A stretch of 21,614 bases of DNA from JBBQSU01 sp038234815 (GCA_038234815.1 JBBQSU010000057.1:1-21614); one strand, 5' to 3'. Shown: positions 1 through 8,387, counted from the first letter of the stretch. A program made the numbers and translations. The notes: generated by a model from the letters alone, not told the origin.

Positions 1-27
1 CGCTCCATGACCTTCCCCATACCATCT

Positions 28-70
28 ATCGTCAAAACGCTACCCTCTATACGGCCGTCGTTTTGACGAT
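28..70. repeat. Perfect 12-bp inverted repeat at the gatA promoter
   Basis: ATCGTCAAAACG at 28-39 is matched exactly by its reverse complement CGTTTTGACGAT at 59-70, with a 19-nt spacer. The spacer contains the 8-bp palindrome ACGGCCGT (51-58). The right arm contains the -35 hexamer TTGACG of the gatA promoter. The repeat could be an operator. It could also be a stem-loop at the end of a transcript entering from the left, since a T-rich stretch follows. The symmetry is seen directly; the role is inferred. Confidence 0.6.
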
Positions 71-91
71 TTGTTTACTAGTGAGTATACT
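63..91 (+). promoter_or_regulatory. Sigma70-type promoter for gatA
   Basis: TTGACG (63-68) and TATACT (86-91) are separated by exactly 17 bp. Both boxes match the sigma70 consensus at five of six positions. Transcription would begin near 98 and give gatA a leader of about 170 nt. This is the best promoter match in the window. Confidence 0.7.
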
Positions 92-97
92 GCTCCC

Positions 98-267
98 GTC
101 GCCCTCGTCGCGAGTGCACGTGATGGTTTCTTTGCAGCCCCACGGCCCCTGCGGTAATGTCCGTCCATCGCCCGATCTTCGGGCTTGAAATCTCCGCTTC
201 CACCGAATCGGTCCGGGGCACCGGCTCGGGCGGAATCTTTTTTCCTTTTTGCCCCGCACAGGCCGCT
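98..267 (+). promoter_or_regulatory. Structured 5' leader of gatA
   Basis: The predicted untranslated leader can form at least two hairpins. GCCCGA (170-175) pairs with TCGGGC (179-184) around a 3-nt loop. A second hairpin at 203-229 is built from CCGA/TCGG outside and CGGT/ACCG inside a 2x2 internal loop. A second TCGGGC at 226-231 could pair with the same GCCCGA, so alternative folds exclude each other. Two T-runs follow (238-243 and 246-250). The T-run lies 8 nt from the hairpin, so this is not a canonical terminator. An attenuation-like role is only a possibility. Confidence 0.3.
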
Positions 268-1725
268 ATGCTCGCTTACGACACATTGCTTTCTGCCCGG
301 AAGGCCCTGCAAAGCCGGACCATCTCCTCCGTCGAACTGACCAAGCAGGCGCTGGCCCGGATCGAACAATTCGATCCGAAATTGCAGGCCTTCAACAGCA
401 CCTATGCCGATCGCGCTCTTCAGCAGGCCCAGGCAGCCGACGCGGGCAAGATCACCGGTCCGCTGGCAGGTCTGCCCATCGCGATCAAGGACAACCTCTG
501 CACCACCTTTGGCACGACCACTTGTTCGTCGAAGATGCTCGAAAATTTCCGCGCGCCTTATGACGCGACCGTCATTCAAAAACTCGAATCCGCCGGCGCG
601 GTTATTTTGGGGAAGACCAACCTCGACGAGTTCGCTATGGGTTCGTCCACCGAAAACAGCGCCTTCCGTACTACGCGCAACCCCTGGGACCTGGCGCGCG
701 TGCCCGGAGGAAGCTCGGGCGGGAGTGCCGCAGCCCTGGCCGCGGGGATGTGCTGCGCGTCGATCGGATCCGACACCGGCGGGTCGATCCGTCAGCCCGC
801 TGCCCTCTGCGGGGTTGTAGGCCTCAAGCCCACGTACGGCCTGGTCAGTCGCTACGGCCTGGTCGCGTTCGCCTCCAGCCTCGACCAGATCGGCCCGTTC
901 ACGCGCACCGTTTCCGATACCGCCCTGATGCTCAACGTCATCAGCGGGCATGACGTGAAGGATTCCACGAGCGTGAACCGGCCCGTTCCCGATTATCTTG
1001 CGAAAATAGAAGAACCGATCAAAGGACTGAAGATCGGCATCGCCCGCGAGTTTCAGCTGGCTGCCGGGCTGGACCCGGCCGTGAAGCAGGCGGTGGACCA
1101 AGCCGTCGAAACCTATCGCTCGCTCGGCGCCGAAGTGGTGGAGGTGAGCCTGCCGCACACTGAATACGGCATCGCGGCCTATTATGTGATCGCGCCTTGC
1201 GAGGCATCCAGCAACCTCGCCCGTTACGACGGCGTTCACTTCGGTCACCGGACGGCCGAGCCGGTGAAGGACATCATCGAGCTTTTCAGTAAGAGCCGCG
1301 CCGAAGGATTCGGCGAGGAAGTTCAGCGGCGGATTATGATCGGCACCTACGCGCTGTCGAGCGGATATTATGATGCGTACTACGTGCGCGCTCTCAAGAT
1401 TCGCGCGCTCATCAAGCAGGATTTTGACGAGGCGTTCAAGAAATGCGACGTGATCGTCAGTCCTACCAGCCCCACCCCGGCGTTCCGGGCCGGCGAGAAG
1501 ACCGGGGACCCTTTGCAGATGTATCTTTGCGACGTGTTCACTGTCACCTGCAACATCGCCGGCATCGCCGGACTAAGCATGCCTTGTGGATTCACCGCCG
1601 CCGATAAGCCGTTGCCCATTGGATTGCAATTGCTCGGACCGGCCTTTGGCGAGGAAACGTTGCTTCGGGCCGCGCGGATGTACGAATCCGCGACCCAATG
1701 GCACACCCGCAGGGCCGAATTGTAA
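268..1725 (+). CDS. gatA: Asp-tRNA(Asn)/Glu-tRNA(Gln) amidotransferase subunit A
   Basis: This is the amidase-signature subunit of the GatCAB complex. It releases ammonia from glutamine to convert mischarged Glu-tRNA(Gln) or Asp-tRNA(Asn) into Gln-tRNA or Asn-tRNA in the cytoplasm. From this start the protein has 485 residues, the usual family length. The Ser-cisSer-Lys triad is visible: K74 in GLPIAIKDN, S149 in the GGSSGGS loop and S173 in SDTGGSIRQP. These lie five residues earlier than K79/S154/S178 of the Staphylococcus aureus enzyme as I recall it. The frame is open upstream to an ATG at 157, but those 37 residues are not GatA-like and MLAYDTLLSARKAL is a normal N-terminus. Only a weak AGG precedes the ATG. 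It is transcribed alone from the promoter at 63-91. gatB lies far away on the other strand and gatC is not seen. Confidence 0.97.
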   Translation: MLAYDTLLSARKALQSRTISSVELTKQALARIEQFDPKLQAFNSTYADRALQQAQAADAGKITGPLAGLPIAIKDNLCTTFGTTTCSSKMLENFRAPYDATVIQKLESAGAVILGKTNLDEFAMGSSTENSAFRTTRNPWDLARVPGGSSGGSAAALAAGMCCASIGSDTGGSIRQPAALCGVVGLKPTYGLVSRYGLVAFASSLDQIGPFTRTVSDTALMLNVISGHDVKDSTSVNRPVPDYLAKIEEPIKGLKIGIAREFQLAAGLDPAVKQAVDQAVETYRSLGAEVVEVSLPHTEYGIAAYYVIAPCEASSNLARYDGVHFGHRTAEPVKDIIELFSKSRAEGFGEEVQRRIMIGTYALSSGYYDAYYVRALKIRALIKQDFDEAFKKCDVIVSPTSPTPAFRAGEKTGDPLQMYLCDVFTVTCNIAGIAGLSMPCGFTAADKPLPIGLQLLGPAFGEETLLRAARMYESATQWHTRRAEL

Positions 1726-1855
1726 TTATACTAATTGCGATTGCCCCGGCTTTCTGGTTACGCCAGCGCAGCGTGATCGGCATCATCCCGATCCGCACCC
1801 CGTTGGTGGCGTTGTCCTGCGACGGTGGGGGAGTAAAGCCCAGCACGGCTTTGAC

Positions 1856-4348
1856 TTACCGGCGGGGCAGGTGGGTTTCGATCCACAGCTTGCCATCGGA
1901 CCGGATGACCACCGTGATCGCCCCTGCCCAGTGCGTGCGATAAAGCACTCTGCCCGCCGCAAGTGTGTCAAAGCGCACCTGCCTCTGTGTCGGCGTGCGG
2001 TCGTCGGAAGCCAGAATGTATTTCGCCTCGGTCGCAGAGAGAAATGCCGCCGTCTGCGATTCGGCGCTGCCGTGATGCGGCGCGACCAGGACGTCGCACT
2101 TGAGTTCCGCCGGGTCTTTCAGCAACTGCGTCATGGCCGGGTCCTGGATGTCGGCTGGCAAAAGCACGCTGCGCCCGGCGGCGGTGATTTTCAAAACCAG
2201 GCACGTGTTATTGGAATCGGCTTCGGTGTCGGTCCGCGGCCAGAGGACCGCGAGCTGCGCGCCGCCGCCAAGGTCGATCCGGTCCCCGCGGGCGATCTGG
2301 CGTGGAGAGTTTCCCTGCCTATCCAGCGCGTCGATCAACGTCTCGGCTGAAGGCAGGTCGCCGGCAAGTCTGCGAAAGTGCGGGCTGGTCAAGATTTCGG
2401 GAACGCCAAAAGACTCCGCAGTCTCCAAGGCCGAGGAGGCGTGGTCGAAATCGCCGTGGGTAAGCAGCAGTCGGCCTATTTCCCGCCGGCCTTCATGCCG
2501 GAGGAAGGGGCTGATGGTCTTGCGGACCAGATCATTCCCGAGCGCAACCGAACCGGCATCGACGACCGACACCGGCGCCCCGGCCGGCGCGATGATGCAG
2601 CATTGTCCGGCGCCCACCGATAGCAACGTGATGCGGGTTTCGGCAAAGCCCGCCGGCGCGATCGCCCACCGCGCCCGGAGCGGATAAAGCAGGATGAGCG
2701 CGCATCCGGCCAGCGGGGCCAGCCAGCGCAAGTGCCTGCGACGCGCAAGCACTGGCCAGCGCAAAAACGGCACGATCACTAATATATAGAATACAACTAC
2801 AATAGTGATTGACGGTGCCGGCAATGGCACGTCGCTGCCTGGCAGAAGCGCTAGCCAGCCCAGCACGCGCCGCATGGCGATGATCGGCACCGATGCGCCC
2901 GCTGCCCACCACACCGAGAACCCCGGGTAAAGGGTTGACAGCATCACCTTGCAGATTCCTGCGATCAGCCCACCCATGACGGGAATCGCCAACAGGATGC
3001 CAGCGGGAATTGCCCAGGGGTTCAGTTGCTCGAAATGAAACGCGATGAGTGGCAGCGAAATGAGCCACGCGATCGTCGCGGTTAGAAGGATCGGCCGGGT
3101 GCCAAGCCACAAGCGCCAGCGCCGGCCGCGCCAGTTGTGTTGTTCGGCGATGATTCGATCCTCTGGATTGTCAAACCAGCCAAAGACCGGCCCGGTGAGG
3201 ACGATCAGCCCGAGGACCGTGCCGAAGCTGAGTTGAAAGCCGGCGTTGAATAGATCATTGGGCCGCCAGCAAAGCATCACTAGCGCGCACAGGGCCAGCA
3301 GTTGAAGCGAGTCGACGGTCCTGCGGTTTAACAGGCCGATTCCGAAACCCACGCTGAGCAATACCGCGCGGATCACCGGGGCGGAGGGCATCGTCAGTGC
3401 GCCATAGCAGAGAACGAAGACGATCATTGTCCGGGCGGACGTTCGCGGGGCAAGGCATAGCAGCCGACAGATGCCGAAGACAAACGCGCCCAATACCGCC
3501 ACGTGCATGCCGGAGATGGAAATGTGATGGCTTGTGCCGGTTCGCCGAAACAGTTCCTGGATGTCGCGTATCTCCGGGTCGTGATCGCCGAGCAGCAGCG
3601 CCTGAAGAAGGGCGTGATCGACCGAAGCTTCGAGGCTGAATCCCATCGCCAGCAGGTGACGGGCCTTGGTTCGGGCATAAGCCAGGGGGCCGGCGGAATG
3701 CTCTTCGAGGATGGTCAGATTTTCGGCCCACGGCACCGTTATCGAAGCCAGCACGCCTTGGCGACGATAATATTGCGCCCAGTCAAACTGCCCCGGATTC
3801 ATTGCCGGGCTGGGCCGCTGAAGATATCCCATCAAGCGCACGCGCTGGCCTTGCGCCAGCCGCGGGTGAGGCTGACCGACTTGTACCAGGATGCCTCCGC
3901 TGGCATCAATCCAGCCACGCGTGGACATCACCCGTTTCACTTGCGCGCACGTTACCTGCCTTGGCGGCAGGGCGGGATACTGCCCGAGGCCGGACAGAAT
4001 TCGCGTCGGCTCGTTCAACTCCACCTCAAGCCGAGCCAGTCGCGGGGTATCGGTGACAAACACGGCAATGTCATCGGCGGCGACGTGATAATGTTCCAAC
4101 TGCGCCAGATTCACGCCGGCCAGGACTAGACCGGCACCCAGCAGGATCGACGAAAGTCGGGGCACGCGGAAACTTGCCACAGCCGCGATGGCCAGTGCCA
4201 AAAGTACATAGATCGATCGGAGGGATAGTGGCGGAAACAGCTCGTGGGTGACAATCCCCGCCATGAGCAGCACTACCGCCAGCACCGCCGGTCGTCGCGC
4301 CACCGCGCCGGCGTTAAACGGCTTAAGCTCAGCATTCTCCGCATGCAT
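1856..4348 (-). CDS. comEC: ComEC/Rec2-family DNA internalization channel protein
   Basis: ComEC forms the inner-membrane channel for single-stranded DNA during natural transformation. The 830-residue protein has the complete family architecture. An N-terminal membrane segment and soluble DUF4131-like region span about residues 20-215. The polytopic Competence domain (about 240-530) carries the family signature HHISISGMHV at 274-283. A C-terminal metallo-beta-lactamase-like domain (about 570-825) has THGDFDHAS (630-638), LLPADI (729-734) and APHHGS (756-761). The metal-ligand pattern H631/D633/D635/H636 suggests an active nuclease-type site. Length is typical and the frame is intact. The ATG has no clear Shine-Dalgarno site. 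It is divergent from the GH52 gene across 132 bp. Other competence genes are not in this window, so transformability is unproven. Confidence 0.95.
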   Translation of the reverse strand: MHAENAELKPFNAGAVARRPAVLAVVLLMAGIVTHELFPPLSLRSIYVLLALAIAAVASFRVPRLSSILLGAGLVLAGVNLAQLEHYHVAADDIAVFVTDTPRLARLEVELNEPTRILSGLGQYPALPPRQVTCAQVKRVMSTRGWIDASGGILVQVGQPHPRLAQGQRVRLMGYLQRPSPAMNPGQFDWAQYYRRQGVLASITVPWAENLTILEEHSAGPLAYARTKARHLLAMGFSLEASVDHALLQALLLGDHDPEIRDIQELFRRTGTSHHISISGMHVAVLGAFVFGICRLLCLAPRTSARTMIVFVLCYGALTMPSAPVIRAVLLSVGFGIGLLNRRTVDSLQLLALCALVMLCWRPNDLFNAGFQLSFGTVLGLIVLTGPVFGWFDNPEDRIIAEQHNWRGRRWRLWLGTRPILLTATIAWLISLPLIAFHFEQLNPWAIPAGILLAIPVMGGLIAGICKVMLSTLYPGFSVWWAAGASVPIIAMRRVLGWLALLPGSDVPLPAPSITIVVVFYILVIVPFLRWPVLARRRHLRWLAPLAGCALILLYPLRARWAIAPAGFAETRITLLSVGAGQCCIIAPAGAPVSVVDAGSVALGNDLVRKTISPFLRHEGRREIGRLLLTHGDFDHASSALETAESFGVPEILTSPHFRRLAGDLPSAETLIDALDRQGNSPRQIARGDRIDLGGGAQLAVLWPRTDTEADSNNTCLVLKITAAGRSVLLPADIQDPAMTQLLKDPAELKCDVLVAPHHGSAESQTAAFLSATEAKYILASDDRTPTQRQVRFDTLAAGRVLYRTHWAGAITVVIRSDGKLWIETHLPRR

Positions 4349-4377
4349 TTGCCGCTAATGGTATCCATCTGCCCGGC

Positions 4378-4404
4378 GCAGACAAAAACTTCTCGCCGGT
4401 CTGC
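4378..4404. repeat. Inverted repeat between comEC and the GH52 gene
   Basis: GCAGAC (4378-4383) and GTCTGC (4399-4404) form a perfect 6-bp inverted repeat with a 15-nt spacer in the divergent 132-bp gap. It could be an operator for the LacI-family protein encoded downstream. It lacks the compact central-CG palindrome typical of LacI operators, and a 6-bp repeat can occur by chance. Confidence 0.2.
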
Positions 4405-4445
4405 ACATCGCGTGAGACTGCCAGTGCGTCGCCATGATTGCCGGG

Positions 4446-4474
4446 TTGATCGAACGACGAGAATTTGCAATTAT
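4446..4474 (+). promoter_or_regulatory. Possible promoter of the GH52 gene
   Basis: TTGATC (4446-4451) and AATTAT (4469-4474) are spaced by 17 bp. The -10 match is modest. Transcription would start at or next to the ATG at 4481, which has no separate Shine-Dalgarno site, so the message could be leaderless. Confidence 0.3.
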
Positions 4475-4480
4475 CTTAGG

Positions 4481-6601
4481 ATGCAACAACAACCGGCTTT
4501 TCATGGCAACATCAATTTTCACGCCCAACACTCGCCGATGGGTGCGCATTTCAGTTTTACCTGCGGCAATTTCGCCGCCCGCGGAGGGTTCGGTCTGCAA
4601 ATGGGGCGGCCGGGCAACCAGCAGCTATTCGTTGGTGTGAAAGACGAGGCGCCCGGCAACGAAGGGTCGATCCGATGCCTCCCATTTTTTGAAGGGGCAA
4701 AGACCGACGCGGCCCAGGCTTTCCAGGTGGGGCAGCCCAACGGTACTTCGGCCAAGCTGGCGGTCGTTCAATCGTATCCTGCGGACCAGCTTCGCCGATG
4801 CTACGGCTGGGCAACCGACCGGTGGATCACGTCCGACTTTGATTTTGTGATTTACACTCCATTCGGATCGATCCCCGACCCGGCCCATGCCACACCTACA
4901 GAGATGCGCGACGCCTTGCTCCCTGCGGTTGTCGCCGAGCTTACCGTTGATAACACCAACGGGTCGGCGACAAAGACCGGGTTCTTTGCCGTGGACTTTC
5001 CGACCGCCGGCGCGTTCGCCAGCCAGGAACCCTTGAAGTTTGGTTTTCGTCGCGCCGAGGGCGTACTGGGGCAGACCACAAGCCCCAGTTCCACGTTTAT
5101 GCGATGGAACATCACGCAGGCCCTCACCGATATCAACGCGACCCATCAGCTCGGGAATTGCCCCGGAATCCGCTTCTCGGTCCCCGCTGGTGAAAAGCAA
5201 ACCCTGCGCCTGGCGCTGGGAGTCTATCTCGACGGCCTGGTGACCAACGGCATCGAAGGGCGTTACCTGTACACGCGGTACTTCAGCTCGCTCGATGACG
5301 TACTGCAACATGCCCTCGATCGGTTCGATAGCATCATTTCGCGATGCCAACAGCTTGACCAGCAGCTTAGCGCAAGCGGACTGTCGGCGGATCAACAGTT
5401 CCTCATTGCACATTCCACGCGCAGTTACTACGGCAGTACGCAGTTGCTGGAAGTGGGCGGGGAGCCGTTCTGGATTGTCAACGAGGGTGAGTATTGCATG
5501 CTCAACACCCTCGACCTGAGCGTCGATCACGTCTTCTGGGAACTGGACCACAGCCCCTGGCTGGTGCGTAACCTGCTGGATAATTTCGTTCGGCACTACA
5601 GCTATGTGGACAGTGTCGGACTGGGTGCTGATAAAACGCGGCCCGGAGGCATCAGCTTCTGCCACGACATGGGCGTTCATAATAATTTCTCGCGCCCCGG
5701 GCACAGCAGCTATGAGTTGTCGCACCTCAATGCGCTTTGCTTCAGTTACATGACCTGCGAGGAACTCTGCAACTGGATTTTGATGGCGGCGAGTTACGTG
5801 GCTAAAACCGACGATCTGGACTGGGCCAAGTCGCAGCAGCCTGTGCTCGATGCCTGCCTGTCCAGCCTCCTCAATCGCTGCGGCGATCGTGGGTTTGTGC
5901 AGTTCGATTCCAGCCGTTGCGCCGAGGGCGCGGAAATCACCACTTACGACTCTCTCGATCATTCGCTGGCCCAGACGCGCAACAACGTCTATATGGCCGT
6001 CAAGTGCATCGTCAGCTTTCAAGGGCTGGCGATGGTTCTGGGCAAACTCGCCAGCGAAAGCACAAAGCGGGCGCTGGCGGCGATGGAAGCGGGCAGCGCG
6101 GCCGTGCTGGCAGAGGTTCTGCCTGACGGCCTGCTGCCGGCGGTGTTTGAGAACGACAATCCCGGCCACGGTTCGAGGATTTTGCCTGCGGCAGAGGGTC
6201 TGATATACAGCTGGTACTGGTCGAAATACCAAAGTCTATCCAGCACGCCATCAACCCCCTTGCTGCAACAGGCGCTGCTGGGGCACACACGGGCGTTGTT
6301 GACCGATGACCAGCAGCGCAATTTCTTCCCCGACGGTGGGGTGCGCTTGTCCTCCACAAGCAACAATTCGTGGATGAGCAAGATAGCCATCATCCAGCAC
6401 GTTGTCCGCAAGGTGTTCTTGTTGGATCAAGACCCATCGATCGCCACGACGCTGGCTAAAGGCGATTCCGCGCACGTCAAATGGATGACCACCGGGGAAA
6501 GCGCCTATTGGGCATGCAGCGATCAGTTCGTCGATGGCGTGGCCAAGGGATCGAAGTATTACCCACGCATCATCACCACGGCGCTTTGGATGGAGCAATG
6601 A
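4481..6601 (+). CDS. Glycoside hydrolase family 52 beta-xylosidase
   Basis: GH52 enzymes are retaining beta-xylosidases that remove xylose from xylo-oligosaccharides. The 706 residues match the length of the Geobacillus stearothermophilus enzyme (about 705), and shared blocks run end to end: NFHAQHSPMGAHFSFT near the N-terminus, RSYYGSTQLLE (314-324), WIVNEGEYCMLNT (331-343), RPGGISFCHDMG (387-398), GAEITTYDSLD (483-493) and FPDGGVRLSSTSNNSW (616-631). By alignment with the recalled Geobacillus sequence, E335 is the nucleophile and D490 the acid/base; both are present. There is no signal peptide, so it should act on imported oligosaccharides in the cytoplasm. The frame is open to 4244, but that extension overlaps comEC antisense and is not family-like. 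A LacI-type regulator follows 67 bp downstream. No sugar transporter is adjacent. Confidence 0.95.
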   Translation: MQQQPAFHGNINFHAQHSPMGAHFSFTCGNFAARGGFGLQMGRPGNQQLFVGVKDEAPGNEGSIRCLPFFEGAKTDAAQAFQVGQPNGTSAKLAVVQSYPADQLRRCYGWATDRWITSDFDFVIYTPFGSIPDPAHATPTEMRDALLPAVVAELTVDNTNGSATKTGFFAVDFPTAGAFASQEPLKFGFRRAEGVLGQTTSPSSTFMRWNITQALTDINATHQLGNCPGIRFSVPAGEKQTLRLALGVYLDGLVTNGIEGRYLYTRYFSSLDDVLQHALDRFDSIISRCQQLDQQLSASGLSADQQFLIAHSTRSYYGSTQLLEVGGEPFWIVNEGEYCMLNTLDLSVDHVFWELDHSPWLVRNLLDNFVRHYSYVDSVGLGADKTRPGGISFCHDMGVHNNFSRPGHSSYELSHLNALCFSYMTCEELCNWILMAASYVAKTDDLDWAKSQQPVLDACLSSLLNRCGDRGFVQFDSSRCAEGAEITTYDSLDHSLAQTRNNVYMAVKCIVSFQGLAMVLGKLASESTKRALAAMEAGSAAVLAEVLPDGLLPAVFENDNPGHGSRILPAAEGLIYSWYWSKYQSLSSTPSTPLLQQALLGHTRALLTDDQQRNFFPDGGVRLSSTSNNSWMSKIAIIQHVVRKVFLLDQDPSIATTLAKGDSAHVKWMTTGESAYWACSDQFVDGVAKGSKYYPRIITTALWMEQ

Positions 6602-6618
6602 AGCCGTCGTTGGTATCC

Positions 6619-6647
6619 TTGCGCGCATCGCACCTGTCGAGTACACT
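6619..6647 (+). promoter_or_regulatory. Possible promoter of the LacI-family gene
   Basis: TTGCGC (6619-6624) and TACACT (6642-6647) are separated by 17 bp inside the short gap after the GH52 stop codon. Three and four of the six positions match the consensus. This would let the regulator be made independently of the xylosidase gene. Confidence 0.35.
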
Positions 6648-6668
6648 CACTTGCGGGAGTAGTCCATC

Positions 6669-7658
6669 GTGCCGCCGACTTTGCATGACATTGCCTGTAA
6701 GACGCGCACCAGTGTCAGCACCGTAAGCCGAGTGCTGGCGGGGGGCGCGCCGTCGTTGCGGATCAGCGCGGCCACGCGCCAGCGCGTGCGTGAGGCCGCG
6801 GATCGTCTGGGGTATCGCCCGAACCTGCTGGCCCGCAGCCTGCGCACGAGGCGCAGTCACACGGTGGCGCTGCTGGTGTCCGACATCGCCAACCCCTGGT
6901 TCGGACAGTTGGCCAGCCTGATTGAACAGAGCCTGCATCGTGAGGGGTACTCGCTGATCCTTTGTAATAGCGGGGAGGATGCCGCGCTTGAGGAGCAGTA
7001 CTTGCGCCTGCTGTCCCAGAAAGGGATCGACGGGCTGATGATCGTTCCGCTTGCGCGATCGAAGAAGACGCTTCTGGGGCTTTTGCCGACGAACCTGCCG
7101 GTGGTGATTATCGACCGGCCCATCCCTGGTATCGCCGCCAGTGTCTCCAGCGATCCCGAGCAACTGGCCGGTGAGCTGTGCGACACGCTTGAGCGCGCGG
7201 GCGTGAAAAATATCGCCGTCGTCTCTGGGCCGTCGCACGTCATTACGCATCGCCGGCGCGCCCAGATTGTCAGCCGGCGGTTTACCATACTCGATCAAGT
7301 GGAAGGACCGGCGCAAAATGAAACCGGCCGAATGGCATTGATCCGGTTCCTCAATCTCAATACCGCGCCCGACGCCATTATCTGTACGAATAATTTCCTT
7401 TGTCAGGGCGTATTGGACGGCATTGGCCGGATTGAACAGGCACCAATCATGGCGGTGTTTGACGACGTGCCGATGATGCACTTGCTTAGCGTGCCGATGG
7501 TCGCCAGTCTTCAAGACGTGCCGATGATGGCCGATGCTGCGGTGCGGCAATTGCTTCCGCAACTGACCGGCCAGACCGTCAAAATCCGACCGATCCTGCT
7601 GCGGGCGAGGGTTGTCGTAAACGACGCCTTTCGGAAGCGCGCTGAAGCCGTTTCATAA
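6669..7658 (+). CDS. LacI-family transcriptional regulator
   Basis: The product is a sugar-responsive DNA-binding protein of 329 residues. The N-terminal helix-turn-helix spans about residues 4-25 (LHDIACKTRTSVSTVSRVLAG). It is followed by the minor-groove hinge helix region (RPNLLARSLRTRRS, about 50-63) and a periplasmic-binding-protein-like effector domain beginning TVALLVSDIANPWFG. The start is GTG, preceded by GGGAG 9 nt upstream, the clearest ribosome-binding site in this part. The stretch after GPSHVITHRRRAQ looks shorter than usual: the segment that normally carries an R..GF..AL helix seems reduced. Its position directly behind the GH52 gene suggests it controls xylo-oligosaccharide use. 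The ligand is unknown. Confidence 0.93.
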   Translation: MPPTLHDIACKTRTSVSTVSRVLAGGAPSLRISAATRQRVREAADRLGYRPNLLARSLRTRRSHTVALLVSDIANPWFGQLASLIEQSLHREGYSLILCNSGEDAALEEQYLRLLSQKGIDGLMIVPLARSKKTLLGLLPTNLPVVIIDRPIPGIAASVSSDPEQLAGELCDTLERAGVKNIAVVSGPSHVITHRRRAQIVSRRFTILDQVEGPAQNETGRMALIRFLNLNTAPDAIICTNNFLCQGVLDGIGRIEQAPIMAVFDDVPMMHLLSVPMVASLQDVPMMADAAVRQLLPQLTGQTVKIRPILLRARVVVNDAFRKRAEAVS

Positions 7659-7715
7659 TTGCCGCTTCGTTTGCGGACTGCGCGATTTACGGCCGGGCGG
7701 TTAAAACTCGCTTCC

Positions 7716-8363
7716 ATGAGTCTTCACCAGAAGCTTTATCTGCTGATCGCCTCCAGCTACCTGCTGGGCTCGATTCCGTTCGGGCTGCTCGTTGGACTGT
7801 TTAAGGGGATTGATCCGCGCAAGGCCGGGAGCGGAAATATCGGCGCGACCAACGTTGGCCGACTTCTCGGCGGGAAATACTTTGCCCTGGTCTTTTGCCT
7901 GGATATGCTCAAAAGCCTCGTGCCGATGTTGCTGGCGGGCTTTATCCTGCGACATAGCACGCTGCTGGCGCAGGATTATTTCCTGTGGCTCTGCATCGGC
8001 TTCGCGGCGTTCTTGGGGCACCTGTTCCCTATTTTCATAGGTTTTCGAGGAGGAAAAGGGGTTAGCACGTCGGCGGGGATACTGTTGGGCCTGTGGCCGT
8101 ACTACACGCTACCTGGAATGACGGCCATTGCGGTTTTCATAAGCGTGTTTTTCGCCACACGATATATCAGTGCCGCATCACTGACGGCGTCGGTCCTGTT
8201 CCCGGTGATTTATCTGGCGTTCGCCGTGATTGGCGATTGGGAGCCATTCGGTCGTCAGTTCCCGCTGCTGGTTTTCTCGGTGCTGATTGGCGGGCTGGTG
8301 GTTTTTAAGCATCGGGGCAACATCGCCCGCCTGCGCGCCGGCACCGAGAACAAATTCCGTTAG
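7716..8363 (+). CDS. plsY: Acyl-phosphate:glycerol-3-phosphate acyltransferase
   Basis: PlsY is an integral membrane enzyme that transfers an acyl group from acyl-phosphate to glycerol-3-phosphate, the first step of phospholipid synthesis. The 215-residue product has all family signatures: GSIPFG near residue 19, GSGNIGATNVGR (about 40-51), the glycine-rich loop GHLFPIFIGFRGGKGV (about 103-118) and a C-terminal KHRGNIARLRAGTENK. Multiple hydrophobic helices separate these loops. The frame could start at a TTG at 7659 directly after the lacI-type stop, but that would add 19 basic residues absent from the family. The ATG at 7716 has no Shine-Dalgarno site and sits 8 nt behind TTAAAACT. Being downstream of the sugar genes is probably only positional. 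Confidence 0.96.
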   Translation: MSLHQKLYLLIASSYLLGSIPFGLLVGLFKGIDPRKAGSGNIGATNVGRLLGGKYFALVFCLDMLKSLVPMLLAGFILRHSTLLAQDYFLWLCIGFAAFLGHLFPIFIGFRGGKGVSTSAGILLGLWPYYTLPGMTAIAVFISVFFATRYISAASLTASVLFPVIYLAFAVIGDWEPFGRQFPLLVFSVLIGGLVVFKHRGNIARLRAGTENKFR

Positions 8364-8368
8364 GGCCT

Positions 8369-8387
8369 ATCGGTTATTTCAGCCGAT
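8369..8387 (+). terminator. Hairpin just after plsY, possible weak terminator
   Basis: ATCGGTT (8369-8375) and AGCCGAT (8381-8387) form a 7-bp stem with one G-U pair and a 5-nt loop, five bases after the plsY stop. No T-run follows, so intrinsic termination is doubtful. It may act as a 3' end stabilizer or a chance structure. Confidence 0.3.

Noticed and set aside
40..1248. 402-codon minus-strand open frame opposite gatA
   Set aside because: It is antisense to a clearly conserved gene, its translation is Arg/Gly-rich low-information sequence, and high GC makes such shadows common.
1775..1793. GATCGG/CCGATC hairpin in the 130-bp gap between gatA and comEC
   Set aside because: The stem is short, does not extend, and no T-run follows; termination cannot be supported. 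I see no gene in this gap.
4244..4480. 79-codon N-terminal extension of the GH52 frame
   Set aside because: It would overlap comEC antisense, is basic and unlike the family N-terminus, and GH52 proteins start about ten residues before the HHSP-like motif.
4625..6232. 535-codon minus-strand open frame opposite the GH52 gene
   Set aside because: The plus-strand protein matches GH52 end to end; the antisense translation has no recognisable domain.
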